From: Orbilia blumenaviensis
Lineage: Eukaryota; Ascomycota; Orbiliomycetes; Orbiliales; Orbiliaceae
NCBI GenBank assembly: GCA_036872755.1
Contig: JAVHNS010000012.1
Coordinates: 930,001-994,000 of the forward strand
Direction of reading: 5' to 3'
DNA: 64,000 nt
Part shown: piece by piece, positions 34,067-46,681 of the stretch
Position numbering within the stretch: position 1 is the stretch's first letter
How the letters are laid out: each line of letters starts with the position of its first letter
Notes under the pieces: generated by a model
What the model was told of the DNA's origin: nothing
The model's input: the letters and a program-made list of their open reading frames with translations, nothing else
Databases searched by the model: none
Translations under genes and position numbers: made by a program

Positions 34067-35529
34067 GGTGGCTTATCGTTTCAGTATCCTTCCGATAGAT
34101 AGATGTTTATATGTGACTAGCTGCGTGGCGTCTAGATATCGGCTAGCTGAATACTAATAGATGGAGCTTTGGTTGAGGATCAAGCATCTATCAGGAGATA
34201 ATGAGCGGATTATATAGCTCTCGAGCTCTTCTGCTACTACGAATACGTTATACTGATGCAGCTAAGGTAGTTACTAAAACGGGATATAGCAAGGTGCATG
34301 CGTCTTGATCCCCATCAAATTTCATTATGCAAGGGCTCCTTGATTGCAAAGTCTATTGCATGCCGTATTCTTGGAATCGGCAAAGTTAAATGAATTCCCA
34401 TAGGGCGACCGATTGTAGCGCGATAGCTACCCAAGTTGTATCGAAGCATTTGCCAAGATGTGTTTTAATTAAGCTCTCTCTACCACCGTTACGTTACACA
34501 AGTCTGGAATGTGAGCCTGTATGATTAATTCAGCATCGTTTTCTTTTTAAAACTTCAGTGCTATCCAGGTATGCTTTGGGATCATCGGTATGCCTTCTCT
34601 TACAAAATTTATATCATTCCTCGTTCAATATATTTTTTCCGTTTTCGAAAACCATGTATATGATATTCTCATCTCGAGCTATAAAACGGGTAACTTATGA
34701 CTTCACTTTGCTAGGCTGCAAGCTACGGCATTGATAAATAGGTCATGGCGCTGTGAGATCTTCAAGGAGCCAAATTATAAACTTGTATAAGAACGTGATA
34801 AGATGAAGGATTTGACGTAATATAATTATTTTAACATTGATAGCGATCCTGAGCGGATATGGTGAAGGGGTAAGACTTTATATATATATGGAAGATCCCG
34901 CGTGCTAGAAAATTCTTGTAGCGCATGATCCAGGGGCTTCTGAGCATCCCAAAGCTAAGGGGGCCCGATCGTAAAGGAATTCTTAGATTTATGAGTTGAG
35001 AGCAGTTCATAGATTTGTAGCGGCTAGTTCGCTCGCGGTCGCTTAACTTCCGTTTTGGATGTTTAACAAATATTTAGGCCAAATGGATTTGCAACATGTT
35101 AACCTTATTTAGCTTATATCGAGGAAATGATGTTAGGGAGTAGCTTGTGACCCAAATATAAGCTGCAACCAACATAGGGGCAGGCTTGATTTCAATATTT
35201 TCTTACTTAGTATGGTCGAATGTCCATCTCAACCCGGAATAAGGCAAGTAGATGAATGGTCCTGTCCTTTACCTGGATCTGAGACTGGCGCAAGCGAGGT
35301 GTTAACCATGAGGCGTATTACGCCCTAACTATATTTGGTAAAGTTCTCGAAACATCTGGCTTGCGAACAAGTAAGATAAATAACACGAGTCTGCGTGTTG
35401 CCCCTTTGCTTGGAATGAGACCAAATTATACCTTCACAAAGGGGCCGTCCCATATAAGCCTGTTGTATCGATCTTATTGGGAGGGACGAGCGCGCTAGAA
35501 CACAAACATATCCATTTTCCATACGATAT
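34067..35529. other. AT-rich intergenic
   Basis: No credible frame, RNA gene or long repeat was seen. Confidence 0.5.
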
Positions 35530-36098
35530 ACAAATAGGTCCCCCCCCTGCCTTCATTGATGTCAGAACTCATCCCAGTCCAGTCAGCAGGGGGGAGGGAC
35601 TGTCGTCCACCAGATCTCCAAAGCGCAACATCGTAGATTCCAGGACCAGAGAGACTGTGTTTGAAAGTTAGGAAACGGAAATCACCGCCGGCGCCCTTTG
35701 CAAGATCAACTTTACCGGGATCACCGTTCCCGAACCTTTCTATACCGATGTATTGGAGACGGCGTCGAGGGTCGGAATTAAGAGAGTTCTGTTGCCCCGG
35801 TTGAAGTCGTTCGTAGATACGCTCAACTCTGATCGCTTTGAGGAATACGAATCTTAGGTATAGTTATGATGGTCAGTCCATGTATACATATATATCTAGT
35901 TACTCGAAACTAATAGTCAAAGGTCTCTCAAAATACGTACTCGCCGCCAAATCCAGAATTAATATCGCGGATACCACCGTTTATCTCGGGAATGCTCTCG
36001 CCTTCATGGTCTACACCATACAAAATCTGCCGATTTATAATAAGCTTAGTATCTTGTCTCACAAGATTGTCGAACGATTTGTACTAACCTCGAGGTGA
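35530..36098 (+). pseudogene. Coding-like relic, product unknown
   Basis: One frame reads as protein from about 35530 to 35855, broken by a single in-frame TAG at 35669. After it comes a stretch with balanced codons (ITAGALCKINFTGITVPEPF, then TASRVGIKRVLLPRLKSFVD). A second frame, 35838-36098, continues with plausible protein (KYVLAAKSRINIADTTVYLG). Introns could join them, but I found no convincing set. I do not recognise the family. Either a decayed gene or an unresolved multi-exon one. Confidence 0.25.
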
Positions 36099-37635
36099 CT
36101 AATCATTCCTGCCATTCTCGAATCAAATTGGTTTGATACCTAAGGCGCAGATTTCATGTAAACAATCGAAGTGCTGAAAACGTTTGGGACCAGGGCTACT
36201 AACGACCTAGGAACTGAAATATGGAGCCAAAAGCCCGAACAAGTATCACATATACCAAGCGGTCCGCAGTTATTTTATTTTTTTTCCGTAGTTCTGTAAA
36301 GGCTCGAGTCCACGCGATGAAGAGATCTCAGAAACTGGATAAACACAAGTGATGGTTTCGGACTTGGTGCAAGGTTGCAATGGGAGTTAGCTTTAGTACC
36401 GCAATCCGCGTCAGGCCCGCAAGACGTCCTAGAGATCTGCCTCTATCGTTACTATGATCAAAATTGAAGTCCACCGTCTTGCCCACGAGCTGCAGCCTTA
36501 TCAATTGTACTGAACAGGAACGTTTACGCTTAAGAACTATGTATACAAAAATATTTCTTCCCTAAATCAATTATTAAGCCATCTACCCCGCAAACCCCAC
36601 AGCCTTCTGTTTGTGATCCAATCAGAGAGAAACACCTTTTTTGCATATTTGAAAAGAGTGTCCATGGAGAAATATTCGAAATGTGCAAAGGAGCAAGCTT
36701 CAGGGCAAACCTCGCAGGAGGATAAAGTTTGTAAAGGTAGGTAAGTACTTCGTTACTTCAGTACACAATGTAACCATATATAATTTAAGGTACGAGGTAC
36801 CTGCTAGATGACATCATACGTTAATAGTCTAGTATCTACCTGCTATTTAACTCCCTCTTAGTCCTAAATTTGACTAGCAATAGTTACTATTTAATCAAAA
36901 AGCAGGTTGTTAGACCAAAGGTTTTGTAGCTTGGTGATACTCGACTGATCCTCCATAGGGTGGCAGAACAACGGAGATACAGAGTGACAAAACGGTCACG
37001 TGAACGGCAGCAGCCCGCTCCATCTTTGTTAAGCGCCTCAGGAAGCCTCGATAGCATAAGGTCAAGTGCACAGCGCAGCTGTCAGGTGTTTATATATTTT
37101 GTATATGTCTCGAGATCTCCTCTGAAATATTTTCTTTTCCCAGCCCAGCAGCGATACTGTCTGTTTATGAATATACTTTACCACGCCCATTGATATTTAT
37201 TAATATTCGACTAGGCGCCCCGCGCATGCAACAGCTGTTAACAGATTACAATGTCCTATAGGTAATGGGTAGCCCTGGTACCAGCTGGTCTTCTGTGACC
37301 ATAATATTTTGTGTTGCGAGGTCCAACACAAACGTGATGCTCTCCGAATATGGTATGTTTTTCGGTGCCTGATTTTTGATCCAGATCCCTCAATCTCGCG
37401 GGACCATAAATGTCGAGTTGGTTTCGGTTTCCTTTCTACCCTTCTTCTGTTATTCCCAACACTTGACTAGCTACTCAGGTGGCTAGTTCAGTTGGACCTC
37501 AGCTGCCAGCTGTTAATTGCAAGATTAGCAGTAGTTACTCCACCACCTTATAGAAATCTAGAACGACATTTGAGACTCAGATATCGGCAATCGAAGCCTA
37601 TCTGGGTCTCACCACTATTGGCCAGCCGGCCTTGA
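36099..37635. other. Intergenic upstream of the C2H2-like gene
   Basis: May hold an unseen first exon of the next gene: an ATG at 37408 opens a short Phe/Ser-rich frame (MSSWFRFPFYPSS). Otherwise nothing. Confidence 0.4.
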
Positions 37636-39013
37636 AGTCCTTCCCACTTCGTCAAAATTTCCGATCGAGAAGTCGGCGATAACTTCGATTTTAGTCCATA
37701 CTTAAATAACTGGGCCTTGGAGGTCGATCCTAACCAAGCAACCCAACCGCAATCACCTCATATTAGTAGTTCTTCCGAGGATTCCGAATACAGGGCCATT
37801 CAGAATCACCTGGGGAATTACAATACCCAACAACTAGCCCCGTCTAGTTGTTTTCACCAAAGCAATAACCATGAATTTGTAACTGCGTCTTCCGCCGGGT
37901 CCAGTTGTAAGCAAGCAGATGAAACACTACGTCTATACTCTCTATTCTGAACTATAGAGTAGTCGGGCTTATGCATCTTGAATCCTACTAACTTTATATG
38001 TAGACGTCCCAAACCCCCCGACTACCTATTTACACCACCTAGAAAATGATTTAAATGTGTCATATACCTACCCCGCCTCTTGGGCCGCGGGAGAGCAACA
38101 AGGTTATCCTATAGGCGCACAGGCAACATTTGATCCCTTCAATTTTATTGGTAAGAATTTGCTCCTTGTATAACGCTGTTATCGTACATAGCTATAAACA
38201 AAGATAAAATGAACTAAATGGTCGTTATAAAAACATGTAGAAAACATAAAAGATTCTCGTGTTCTTACGGAATACCAGCAGCTTCAAAGTTACATAGAGA
38301 ACGATGATTTCCTTCAATATCTATCCGACTCTGCACCAAACGACAACCAAAGTCCCTCTGATTCTAGTGCTTCTCTAGGCTCTAGGTCACCTCTAAGCTT
38401 GATCACAGATATAACGACCCCTTCGGACTCACCAGAGGAGACAAACACCAAACTCCAATTTCTTATCAATGATGTTTCGGCTGCTGCCAACGAAGCCGCT
38501 TATGATCCAAACAACTTGACGCTTTATGCTCTCCAGCAATTCCGGGATATCGAACGCCGGGGAGAGGAATATAATTGGAGTGGAAAGGGCTCAAAACCCC
38601 CTCCTAAAGATTCATCTCCCGAGAGCAGACAAAGAGAAAGGCCGACTGATACAGAAAAACACAGGGATCCAGAACACGAATGTCCGAAGTGTCATGTGCA
38701 ATATCATGAAGGCCGCTCTTTCATGACGCACTTTTTCCATTGTACCGGATACCCTCTCTATTCTTGTGTTACCTGCATGAAGCGGTATTCAAGGGATGAC
38801 AATTGGCAGCTCCATCTCAAGTCTCAACACCAGGAAAAACCGTTGTCCGGAAGTGGGCCACCGGCTAAGTCTACAAATCCCAGTCGGGCACGTGCACGAG
38901 GGGGGAAGAAGACAAAGTCGTCGTCTTCTACTCAGGCCTCGACTTCGGGTAAACCAAAGGCCGCAAAAATTACGAGGAGACCGGGAGGAAAGAATAAAGA
39001 AAACGCAATTTAA
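37636..39013 (+). CDS. C2H2-like zinc-finger protein, 5' end unresolved
   Basis: Three exons joined in phase: up to 37906, 38004-38150, 38241-39013. Intron 1 (97 bp) has a perfect TACTAAC branch site and intron 2 (90 bp) a GTAAGA donor. The first exon is open back to 37636 but has no in-frame ATG, so a further upstream exon is required. The N-terminal part is Ser/Gln/Asn-rich and acidic, as in transcription factors. Near residue 100 of the last exon sit CPKCHVQYHEGRSFMTHFFHC and YSCVTCMKRYSRDDNWQLHLKSQH, two linked zinc-finger-like units; the second fits C-x2-C-x12-H-x4-H. The C-terminus is strongly basic (KK, RR and Ser/Lys tracts), suggesting nuclear DNA or RNA binding. Confidence 0.65.
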
Positions 39014-40841
39014 AAAAAAGCAAAAAGTCGTGGGCAACCAACACGCCTCAATGAAGGTTCGGCGGTTGCTCGAACTAATACCAATAAATAAATACCTCTG
39101 ACTGAATATTGGTTATAGTGGTCTCATCTAGAAAGTAAGGCCCAAATCTGTGCCCGCTTTCACGCTTCTACCAGACTAGCCTCGGCCACCACCAGCCAAT
39201 TCCTCCCGCTGCTAACTAAAAAATATTACTGCAAATACTACCGCAAAAAAACTACCACCATATGTTCTTGACAAATCTTGTCACCAATTGATTTTCCACG
39301 CACTCGCAATGTTTCCTATTTTCCTTGTCTTCCATCTAGTGGTTCCTCAACCGGCTTGAGGAAAAGGAGACTCCGAGTGAGGGAGTGAGAGGTTCGCTGG
39401 AGCCCTGGGCAACCATCATCACCTTCTCAGAGTGTTATTCTCCCATCTATTCCTCCCCATATACGGACTTTTAGGCTACCTTCAACCCTAATATCCTGCA
39501 AACAGAATGCCAGAAATATCCCTTGCATTGTCTGCCCCGAAAACGAGAGGTAGGTGTCTCCCCTGCAACCAAGCACCTTAACATCTTTATCAAAAATATA
39601 AATATCATTGCTACACTCATTCTACTCTAGGAGCGACAGTATACCGGCGGGTATTCCCTTGCTCCTGCAGTACTAAGGTTGTAATTTCTAAGTAATGATA
39701 TTTATATTTTTGAGAAAGATGTTAAGGTGCTTGGTTGCATGCGAGACGCCTGGGCATGAGGATAAGAGCGGACTTTTTTTTTGGTTTCTCTATGCTGTTT
39801 GCGTGTTGTTTAGCTTGTTTAGGAGGGGGTCTGATGGTCGGGGAGCATGGTGGGTGAAATGACTGTCCTTTCTTCAGTTCAAACCAGGAAACGGTCCTTG
39901 GACTGTATTTATTGTTTGTATTTCATTTTTAAAGTCATGTGGTATCGGGCGGTCTTTTGTTTTGGGCCACCCGATATATGTCCGATGTAACTATTACCAG
40001 TATCCCACTATTACATTCCTTTCTAAAGCATTCATTGTGCAAATATGCCCGTTTTGTGCTAGCTACTTGTAACGAAGTTCGGTTTAAAACAATATTGTAA
40101 TTAAGTCGGACCTATGTATACACACACCTGTTGTCACAAGCATTGTGAAGCCATTCTTGAGGGTGACCAACAGTGTCTGGGGTCGAGACTCTTCCCGAGG
40201 TCCTGCCACTTAGACTTAAATTGAATTTGAATTCGAGGAACTATATCGCCATACCTTTTATTGGTTATAGATTTGATGTCCTTATTCCCGGAGCTGAGCA
40301 AGGCCGCCATAATATATATTGCTTCGAAACATCTCGATAAAATGAAAGTTAAAAATATATATTTTGTAGAATATATTGGGAACCGGTTCGTCTGGAGCCC
40401 CTCCTCCCCGAATCCGTCAGGCGAGGATATCGAGGAACGAGAGTAAACTATAAACTTTGAATTTTGACAGAAAAAGGATTCCCGTTGTATGGCTAATTGC
40501 TAAATGCGATATAGAAAATATACCTATGGGATCGAGCGGCTATGAGACTACATAGGCTCTCTCGAATAGAAACAAACCGTACGGTTGTTAAGCTAAAATC
40601 AATGGTGAATTGATGCAAATACAGATTGATAAATATATTGGTTACCTAGGCAGATAATCCTGGGTTTTGGTCCTATAGTAAGTGGTATACTGGTGCATAT
40701 ATTTTCTACTGAACTTTGGCTACTTGTAGTTGGGCTCAGGCTCGAGTTGATGAGCCAACAGTCCGATGCATCAGAGCTAGCACTTTATCGTCTCTGGCTA
40801 GAGGCTTTAAGTAGTATAAAATGAAATCTGATGTCAAGACA
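39014..40841. other. Intergenic between C2H2-like gene and tRNA-Pro
   Basis: Contains the inverted repeat listed next. A short ATG frame at 39507 followed by a GTAGGT donor at the left arm was noted but has no downstream exon I can defend. Confidence 0.5.
39554..39750. repeat. Imperfect 59-bp inverted repeat with 79-bp loop
   Basis: Left arm 39554-39612 and right arm 39692-39750 are reverse complements at 54 of 59 positions. The core (GCAACCAAGCACCTTAACAT and its complement) is perfect. RNA from either strand would fold into a long hairpin. No obvious target-site duplication flanks the arms. It could be a small MITE-like element, a hairpin small-RNA precursor or the product of an inverted duplication. 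Confidence 0.85.
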
Positions 40842-40931
40842 GGCTTCATGGTCTAGTGGTATGATTCTCGCTTTGGGTCGCAGTTTCTGCAATCTTGCGA
40901 GAGGCCCCGCGTTCGAGTCGCGGTGGAGCCC
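40842..40931 (+). tRNA. tRNA-Pro (anticodon TGG), with intron
   Basis: The cloverleaf is complete: acceptor GGCTTCA pairs with TGGAGCC (one G-T), anticodon stem CTCGC/GCGAG, loop TTTGGGT reading anticodon TGG, T stem CCGCG/CGCGG around TTCGAGT. An 18-nt intron sits at the canonical 37/38 position, starting TCGCAG and ending TGCAATCT. An A box (TGGTCTAGTGG) and B box (GTTCGAGTC) are present, and T-rich Pol III termination tracts follow. Confidence 0.95.
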
Positions 40932-41362
40932 GTTTCATTTTAACTTTTTGCTCATGAGACATGAGGGTCAACACTTTTGTCCCCATGTCTTGTTGCATTT
41001 TAAGAATCAACACAAATTTCAGGTCAGGCACGAGGCAGGCCCCCTCTTTTGGCATATATACCCATCTTTATCATTAATCCCATGGCCTTTTGAGATCGCC
41101 CTTTTCGTCTTCGGAAGACTAAATGTATAGCTCGGTAGTGTATTGTCGTGGTCAAAATGTATCGGAAACGAACGAAGCAATGGTTCATAAAAAAAAAGCC
41201 AGTACGTCTCATGGTGGAAAAATCAAGGCTATACTGATCGGAAATGTCATTGAGATGGGCAAACAGAATACATTGTTATCACAGTAATATAATCAAGCCT
41301 CCCTCAAGCGTCGGCCCACAAAATAATGAAGCTAGTTTATAAGCTTGCACGCGCCTCTTTTC
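40932..41362. other. Intergenic
   Basis: 3' flank of the tRNA and of the tyrosinase gene. Nothing further seen. Confidence 0.45.
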
Positions 41363-43093
41363 CTAATCTTCGTCTTGATCCTCTGAGGGATCTGTCCCCG
41401 TGACTACCAGCGCAGTTGTAAACTCGCCACCCGCAATCTCTACCCCGCTTCGGGCATGACTGGTACCTATCTTGCTTCCGAAACCCACACGTCCAAGAAA
41501 GCCTTTTTTGAAGCCTGAGAGTGGGATATACGCCGTAACTTTCAGATGATTATTGCAATTGGCGCAACCAGTGACGTTCCACCTACTAAATACCGGTTCG
41601 CAACCAAGAAATGTTTCAGGCTTATTGCCGTCCTTAGCCCAGGCGGATATAATAAACGATCCTTTGATGCTGGCACGGTCTATACCAGAGATACGAAGGT
41701 AGGGAGGCTCATGTGCAGGCTGCTTCAGCTGGGGTGGGTTGGGCCCTTTTGGCCCCTTCCCACCGCCAGAGGCTTGGGCACTGATAGACGCGTATAACGG
41801 GTCATCCTTAGGGATGATATCGGAGTTGTCGTATTGATACGGAAGTGCTTCCAAATTAGAGATAGACTAGAAGCAATTGCATTAGCGTGAGAAGAGGGTT
41901 GGCGACCGGCGAAAATTGAGCGAATCGGCACCTACCCTGGATGTCCAGAAAGAGCTGCCCTGGGAACCCGAGGCATCGTTACTACTACCAGGTCCATTGA
42001 ACGGGTACAAAGGGGTATCAATTGTCAACCATTCATGAGCCGCCATTCCAGGTGTCGGGCCTTGACTATCCACTGGACTCGTTCCGGGGTACTCAGGAAT
42101 AACTTGTACGCCATCTACGCCAGTCTTTTCGAGATCAGAGTGTATCTCTTGCCAGCGCCAAAATACTCTGTCGATAAAACAATGATGGAACCAGAAAACT
42201 GGATCGAACGCCGCGGTGTCATTCTCGCCCATGTCACCATTCGCGCCATCGAAGCTAGGCCGATCGGGCATATCATACCCACCAATAGCGAGATGTCCAC
42301 CATTATGAGGAGACTCGACGGATACGACGAACTTTTCTTTAACATCACTCCACTCGCCCGCAGAGGTCGTGTTGGAGAAAACGGTGTAGTTTGGAGCGGC
42401 CAAGGATAGTCTATATTTCGATCGCAATCCTAGCGCAATACCATTCTGCCCATTATCCCGGTCTTCGAACCAGTTCCTGAGGTTCTCGTTGAGGTATCCG
42501 GTGGTTTGTTCGTCGGTGAATCTCTTCATCCACTGGTTATGGACGTTCGTTTTGCGTTCGTCATTACTGCCTACTAGGCCGGAGAACGGGTATCGGACTG
42601 TTTCATAGCCCTTAGGTTTGCCGTAATCCACGCCCGGCCTTGAGAGTCTATCCTTGAATCCTTGCACGAGCCTGTATGAGTAGAGCGGATTGTTTATTTC
42701 CTCTCCGTTCAATGTATATTTCCTATCAGTGAAGATTTTGGGAATTATTCTCTCTTTTTGTCCATCGTGTTCGCCCTTCATCTCATCCCAATAAGGAAGA
42801 GTAACATCTTCACATCCCTGGATAGTTCGAAGAGCATCTTCAAGACGTAAAATGTAAGCCCGATGCCACGTTGGAAAAAGTACATTGCCGTGGTGGCAGT
42901 AGCCACCCCACCATGATGCATTTCCGTAGCCGGGTCCCCGGAAGGGTTGGCCGTGGAAGCCAGCAAGAGCAAAAAACCCGTTTTCATCGTCTGCCTCCTT
43001 TTCTTGGATGCCCTTCCAGGCAGTGATGAGCTTGTCCTTCTCCTCAGTAGTGAGGTCGAGGATGTTTTTTCTAATTCTTTTTTCTCCTGGCAT
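41363..43093 (-). CDS. Tyrosinase / polyphenol oxidase
   Basis: Two-exon protein of 553 residues: exons 43093-41936 and 41866-41363, with a 69-bp intron in phase. It oxidises mono- or diphenols through a dinuclear copper site. Copper-A ligands are in GGYCHHG and FPTWHRAYILRLEDAL; the Cys before the His (CxH) fits the Cys-His thioether of fungal enzymes. Copper-B ligands are in HNGGH and DPVFWFHHCFIDRVFWRWQ. Exon 2 supplies a beta-rich C-terminal domain of about 165 residues (YLRISGIDR..., CNNHLKVTAYIPL) like the shielding domain of fungal tyrosinases. No signal peptide: the start MPGEKRIRKN is basic, so the product is probably cytosolic, as latent tyrosinases are. Roles in melanin or phenol metabolism are inferred. 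Confidence 0.93.
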
Positions 43094-43614
43094 ATTGATT
43101 TAGGAAGATATTTGTCTAGATAGTTACGCCTCAAGAGCAGAATCTAATTATAAAGTGTAAACTGTGCTTTTCTGGAGTACTGTAGGCTATCGGTAGCTTT
43201 TTGGATGGTCTTTTCACAGTTTAGCATGTAGGAGCCTGATCACAAGGCTTTACCTTCGATATTTATACACATTTTTTAGGGAAGCCCAGATCCCATCGAA
43301 CTGAAGCTTAGAGCGTTTGCTGGTATACATCTAGCCTACGGGATAACTTCAGATCATTTGAAATTGCAAGAGACCAGGTGCGGGGTAAGGACCTAAGAAC
43401 CCACCACTGCTAGAAGATTTACTCGACACCTGCCCAATGCAGTGGTGGTTAATAGAAGAAGCCACAAAACAAAACCTTGGTTACTAGCCAAAGTGCCGCT
43501 ACTCCCGAGCTGCATTATCATACTGATATCACACACCTTTTAGCGTAAGATCAAATACTGTATTTCATTTCGTGATACTACAATAACAGCTAGATCTACA
43601 GTTCTTGATTTCAT

Positions 43615-43644
43615 ATGCATAGATGTATGCATAGATGTATGCAT
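43615..43644. repeat. 12-bp tandem repeat, 2.5 copies
   Basis: The unit ATGCATAGATGT is repeated exactly twice, followed by a further ATGCAT. It is an isolated microsatellite. Confidence 0.8.
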
Positions 43645-45763
43645 ATTCATGAGTTGGCAGTATGTTATTCACCTGAAGTTAGCTGGTCTATCAGTAAGTG
43701 CTCTCAGGCTCAGGATACGTAAGCCTATCGATATATCTGTCTCTTTCATAATTGCTGTGACGAACAATGATATATTTGTTTCGCACCTAAATCATGGTCT
43801 CGTAAACTAGCTTCAACGAAGCAGAACACAGCTTCGTTACGAAAATATGATACACAACTAGTGGCGGATAACGTAGCGGGGCATGATAGAGGGATCAAAA
43901 TGGTGGGGTAGACAGGTATAGCTCGATCGCGCTCGGTAGAGCAGGTGCAGGTACGTGCAGCACTAGTGCTTCTGAAGCCTTGGATACAGATCGCTAGTGC
44001 CGAATCCAGGCTGGGGGGTCATGCTACCCTTCCGTGCATGTGGGCCGGTGTAACCGGAAACACGGATAAAAACGGTCCGTTCCAGAGTACCCTTTACTCT
44101 CGATGGAAGGTCAGCCAGGGATTAAGAATATATATAACATCAAAATACAATTCCGGATCCCCTTACAACCGAGGACTTTGCCTATGGTAAGTTTCCGAGA
44201 CTTGAAATAGAGCTGGTTTTCGTAGTAGATAGTTGGGCACAGACGGGCTATCTCATGGAGACTAGTACGTCTACGAGAACAGGCACGGGTTAACGTTACG
44301 TTCGATTCGAAGATAAGTTATGCGGATGGTATACGACTGATTAGATCCGCGGTAAGTTATGATAGACAAGTTTACAAGATGGCACGAACTTCCTTTTTGG
44401 TACTATATCTCATGCATTATGGAATATCCCGATGTGCGATACTCCGTGCTCCTGTGTGCGCATATATGCACCCCGATTGCGATCACATATGCTTCATGCA
44501 ACGCCAACTCACTTTTTGCCGTCGATTCTTGGCAGTATTTTCTTATGTTATCCCTCAGTAGCCAATATGTGGGCGTTATTTTTGCACGGCAACGGTTCGA
44601 CATAGTTTCTCTTCTTATTGACCATTATTACATGTATACAGAAGTCTCATAGACAAAAGAGTAGGACACGGGTTGTGACCTTGAGCTTGTGTTTCGTCTA
44701 AATTTTGTACGTGGAACGCACGTAAAAGCGGCTGACCCTGCCAGGCCTGCAGAGGACTCATTTGTCAGTCTACCGACAGACTAATAATAACGTATATCAA
44801 GTGCATGCTATTAAGTTAGAAAATCAGTTAAGACATTCTCAAAACTATGACTATTTCATAGCAATTACCTGCACATTCGCTGACAGTACCGTGTTGGGGT
44901 AGATTACAATCGATTGAACTTCGCGAGATTTCGTCTATCCCAACGTACCCCCCCAGACTTCCAAATCTACTACTGTTCATTGAATGATCCTTAAACTTAG
45001 AGAATTTACGAGTGGAGTTACAGGACCACCTATATTGTCTATACATCTGGCACCATGGCGCATGTGGTGTATATGTGCTTACGTAGGGGGAAACGGCAGA
45101 CCTAGAAGAAAGTTTCTGCAGTTCGAGTCTGCTTTGTAGCCCACACAAAGAAACCATGATTACTCAAGTCAGCTCGGGAGCTCTCAAGTTAACTCCTAGC
45201 TTTACCAAAAAAACCATACAGTAATATAAGATTTGGGAATACAAGAAAGTTGGACCTCAAAAGTTAGCCACTATTAAGAAAGGAAGGATAAAATAGAAGA
45301 ATAGGAACAAATTGAGATAAGGCCTCGTAGCTTAATAAATTTAGGATTTCGCTTTGATATATCTACGGATATCAACTCTCATGAGATTAAATCACGCATT
45401 GGGGTCTGCATATAAATCGGGAATACGAATTACCGACCATATGCAAGTACAATTGGCCGGTTTTCATAAAATCAATTTCCATGTTTGCACCAGAGATCAA
45501 TGCCTAAATTGTACCAGGAGCCATGAACTTGTGATATGGGCGGAGCATGTCATAAGCGTCGGGCTTGTTATAAAGACTGTTAGCAACATTACAAGCTCAC
45601 ACCCGTCTCTCGATTCTAGGCTAACGGTTCAATGGTGAATTCGAAGGGGATCCTACTTTTATAATAGCAAATTCACATAGCATTGTCACATAATTTGCGA
45701 CATATTCTTTTAGCTAAAAATTTGGTGCTAAGCTGTGACCAATGGCAAAGAACCTTCGCATTT

Positions 45764-46000
45764 TTAAAGTATACGCAGATAGGAGGCTAACAATTTCCTG
45801 GGGTTTAACATTGAGATTGATATCTTTCGAGTTAGAGGAACTCCGAGATCGTGCTCCATATCGGCCCCAATATTTAAGAGAAACTCTCTGACTGGCACTA
45901 TCGTGTTTAATACCACGCCGTTGAAATCAATTGTGCCGACAGTAAAGTTATATCCTGAGTTTCCATGGAATTGCTGAACAGCTACTGAGTCTCCCGGTTT
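45764..46000 (-). pseudogene. Coding-like relic, product unknown
   Basis: A 78-residue frame without a start codon, opening right after an in-frame TAG. It reads as real protein: KPGDSVAVQQFHGNSGYNFT, then TIDFNGVVLNTIVPVREFLL. The TAG could be a 3' splice site (TGTAG), with a GTAAAG donor about 56 bp upstream, but exon phases do not fit. I do not recognise the family. Probably a leftover exon. Confidence 0.25.
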
Positions 46001-46588
46001 CTACAGACATCATGTAGAACGCCGATAAAGTCGTCTGGTCTGATCCAGAAACTTTACCTAAATCCTCCCAAAGTTTGATCGTTCAACTTCCCGATATACC
46101 TAGGTACCTAGTGACACACTATAATATTAATTGAATGAACTTTCGGTATTCAATTTGCTGACATGTAGTTCTGGGTCGTCATATGCAATACCCGCCCATG
46201 AGTGATGTGAGCATAGAGAGTTATGCACACACGAGAACATGTAGCTAGCCAACGAGAGGTAGATTAAAAGTAAAGATTGATTGCTATAGGCTACCAATAT
46301 TATAAATTACCGCGTGCAATAGCAAATCGATATGATGGCAAGCACTGGGGGGCGGACTTATTTAGATGGGCTGGCCTGTTTAACAAATGATTGATACTAT
46401 AGTCTGTTAAATCACTAATTCTGTTATAGCGCTCACATTGCCATTTTACTCAATGTAAAATTGATTTTTACCTGAAATTTTAAAAGACATATAGATACTC
46501 TTAAGATATGCTTCAGCTTGCACTAAATTCAATATTTTTGTTTATGCTACTTAGAGTGAAAGTTGTTTCTGATAAACATAAATGCCAA

Positions 46589-46681
46589 GGCTTCATGGTC
46601 TAGTGGTATGATTCTCGCTTTGGGTCGCAGAGTTGCCTGCAATCTTGCGAGAGGCCCCGCGTTCGAGTCGCGGTGGAGCCC
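46589..46681 (+). tRNA. tRNA-Pro (anticodon TGG), with intron
   Basis: The mature sequence is identical to the copy at 40842 except for the intron, which is 21 nt here (TCGCAG..AGTTGCC..TGCAATCT). A TTTCTTTTT termination tract lies a few bases downstream. The flanking DNA is not shared with the other copies. Confidence 0.95.

Larger units (their letters stand above)
43094..46588. other. Long AT-rich gene-poor stretch
   Basis: Apart from a small tandem repeat and a coding-like relic listed separately, no gene is supported. Frames at 44359-44652 and 44828-45157 have protein-unlike composition. Confidence 0.5.

Noticed and set aside
43615..43644. CRISPR-like direct repeats
   Set aside because: Contiguous 12-bp units without spacers, in a eukaryotic genome; a microsatellite.
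44359..45157. Frames of 60-109 codons in the gene-poor stretch
   Set aside because: Overlapping frames on both strands, biased to Tyr, Cys and Ile, as expected from AT-rich non-coding DNA.
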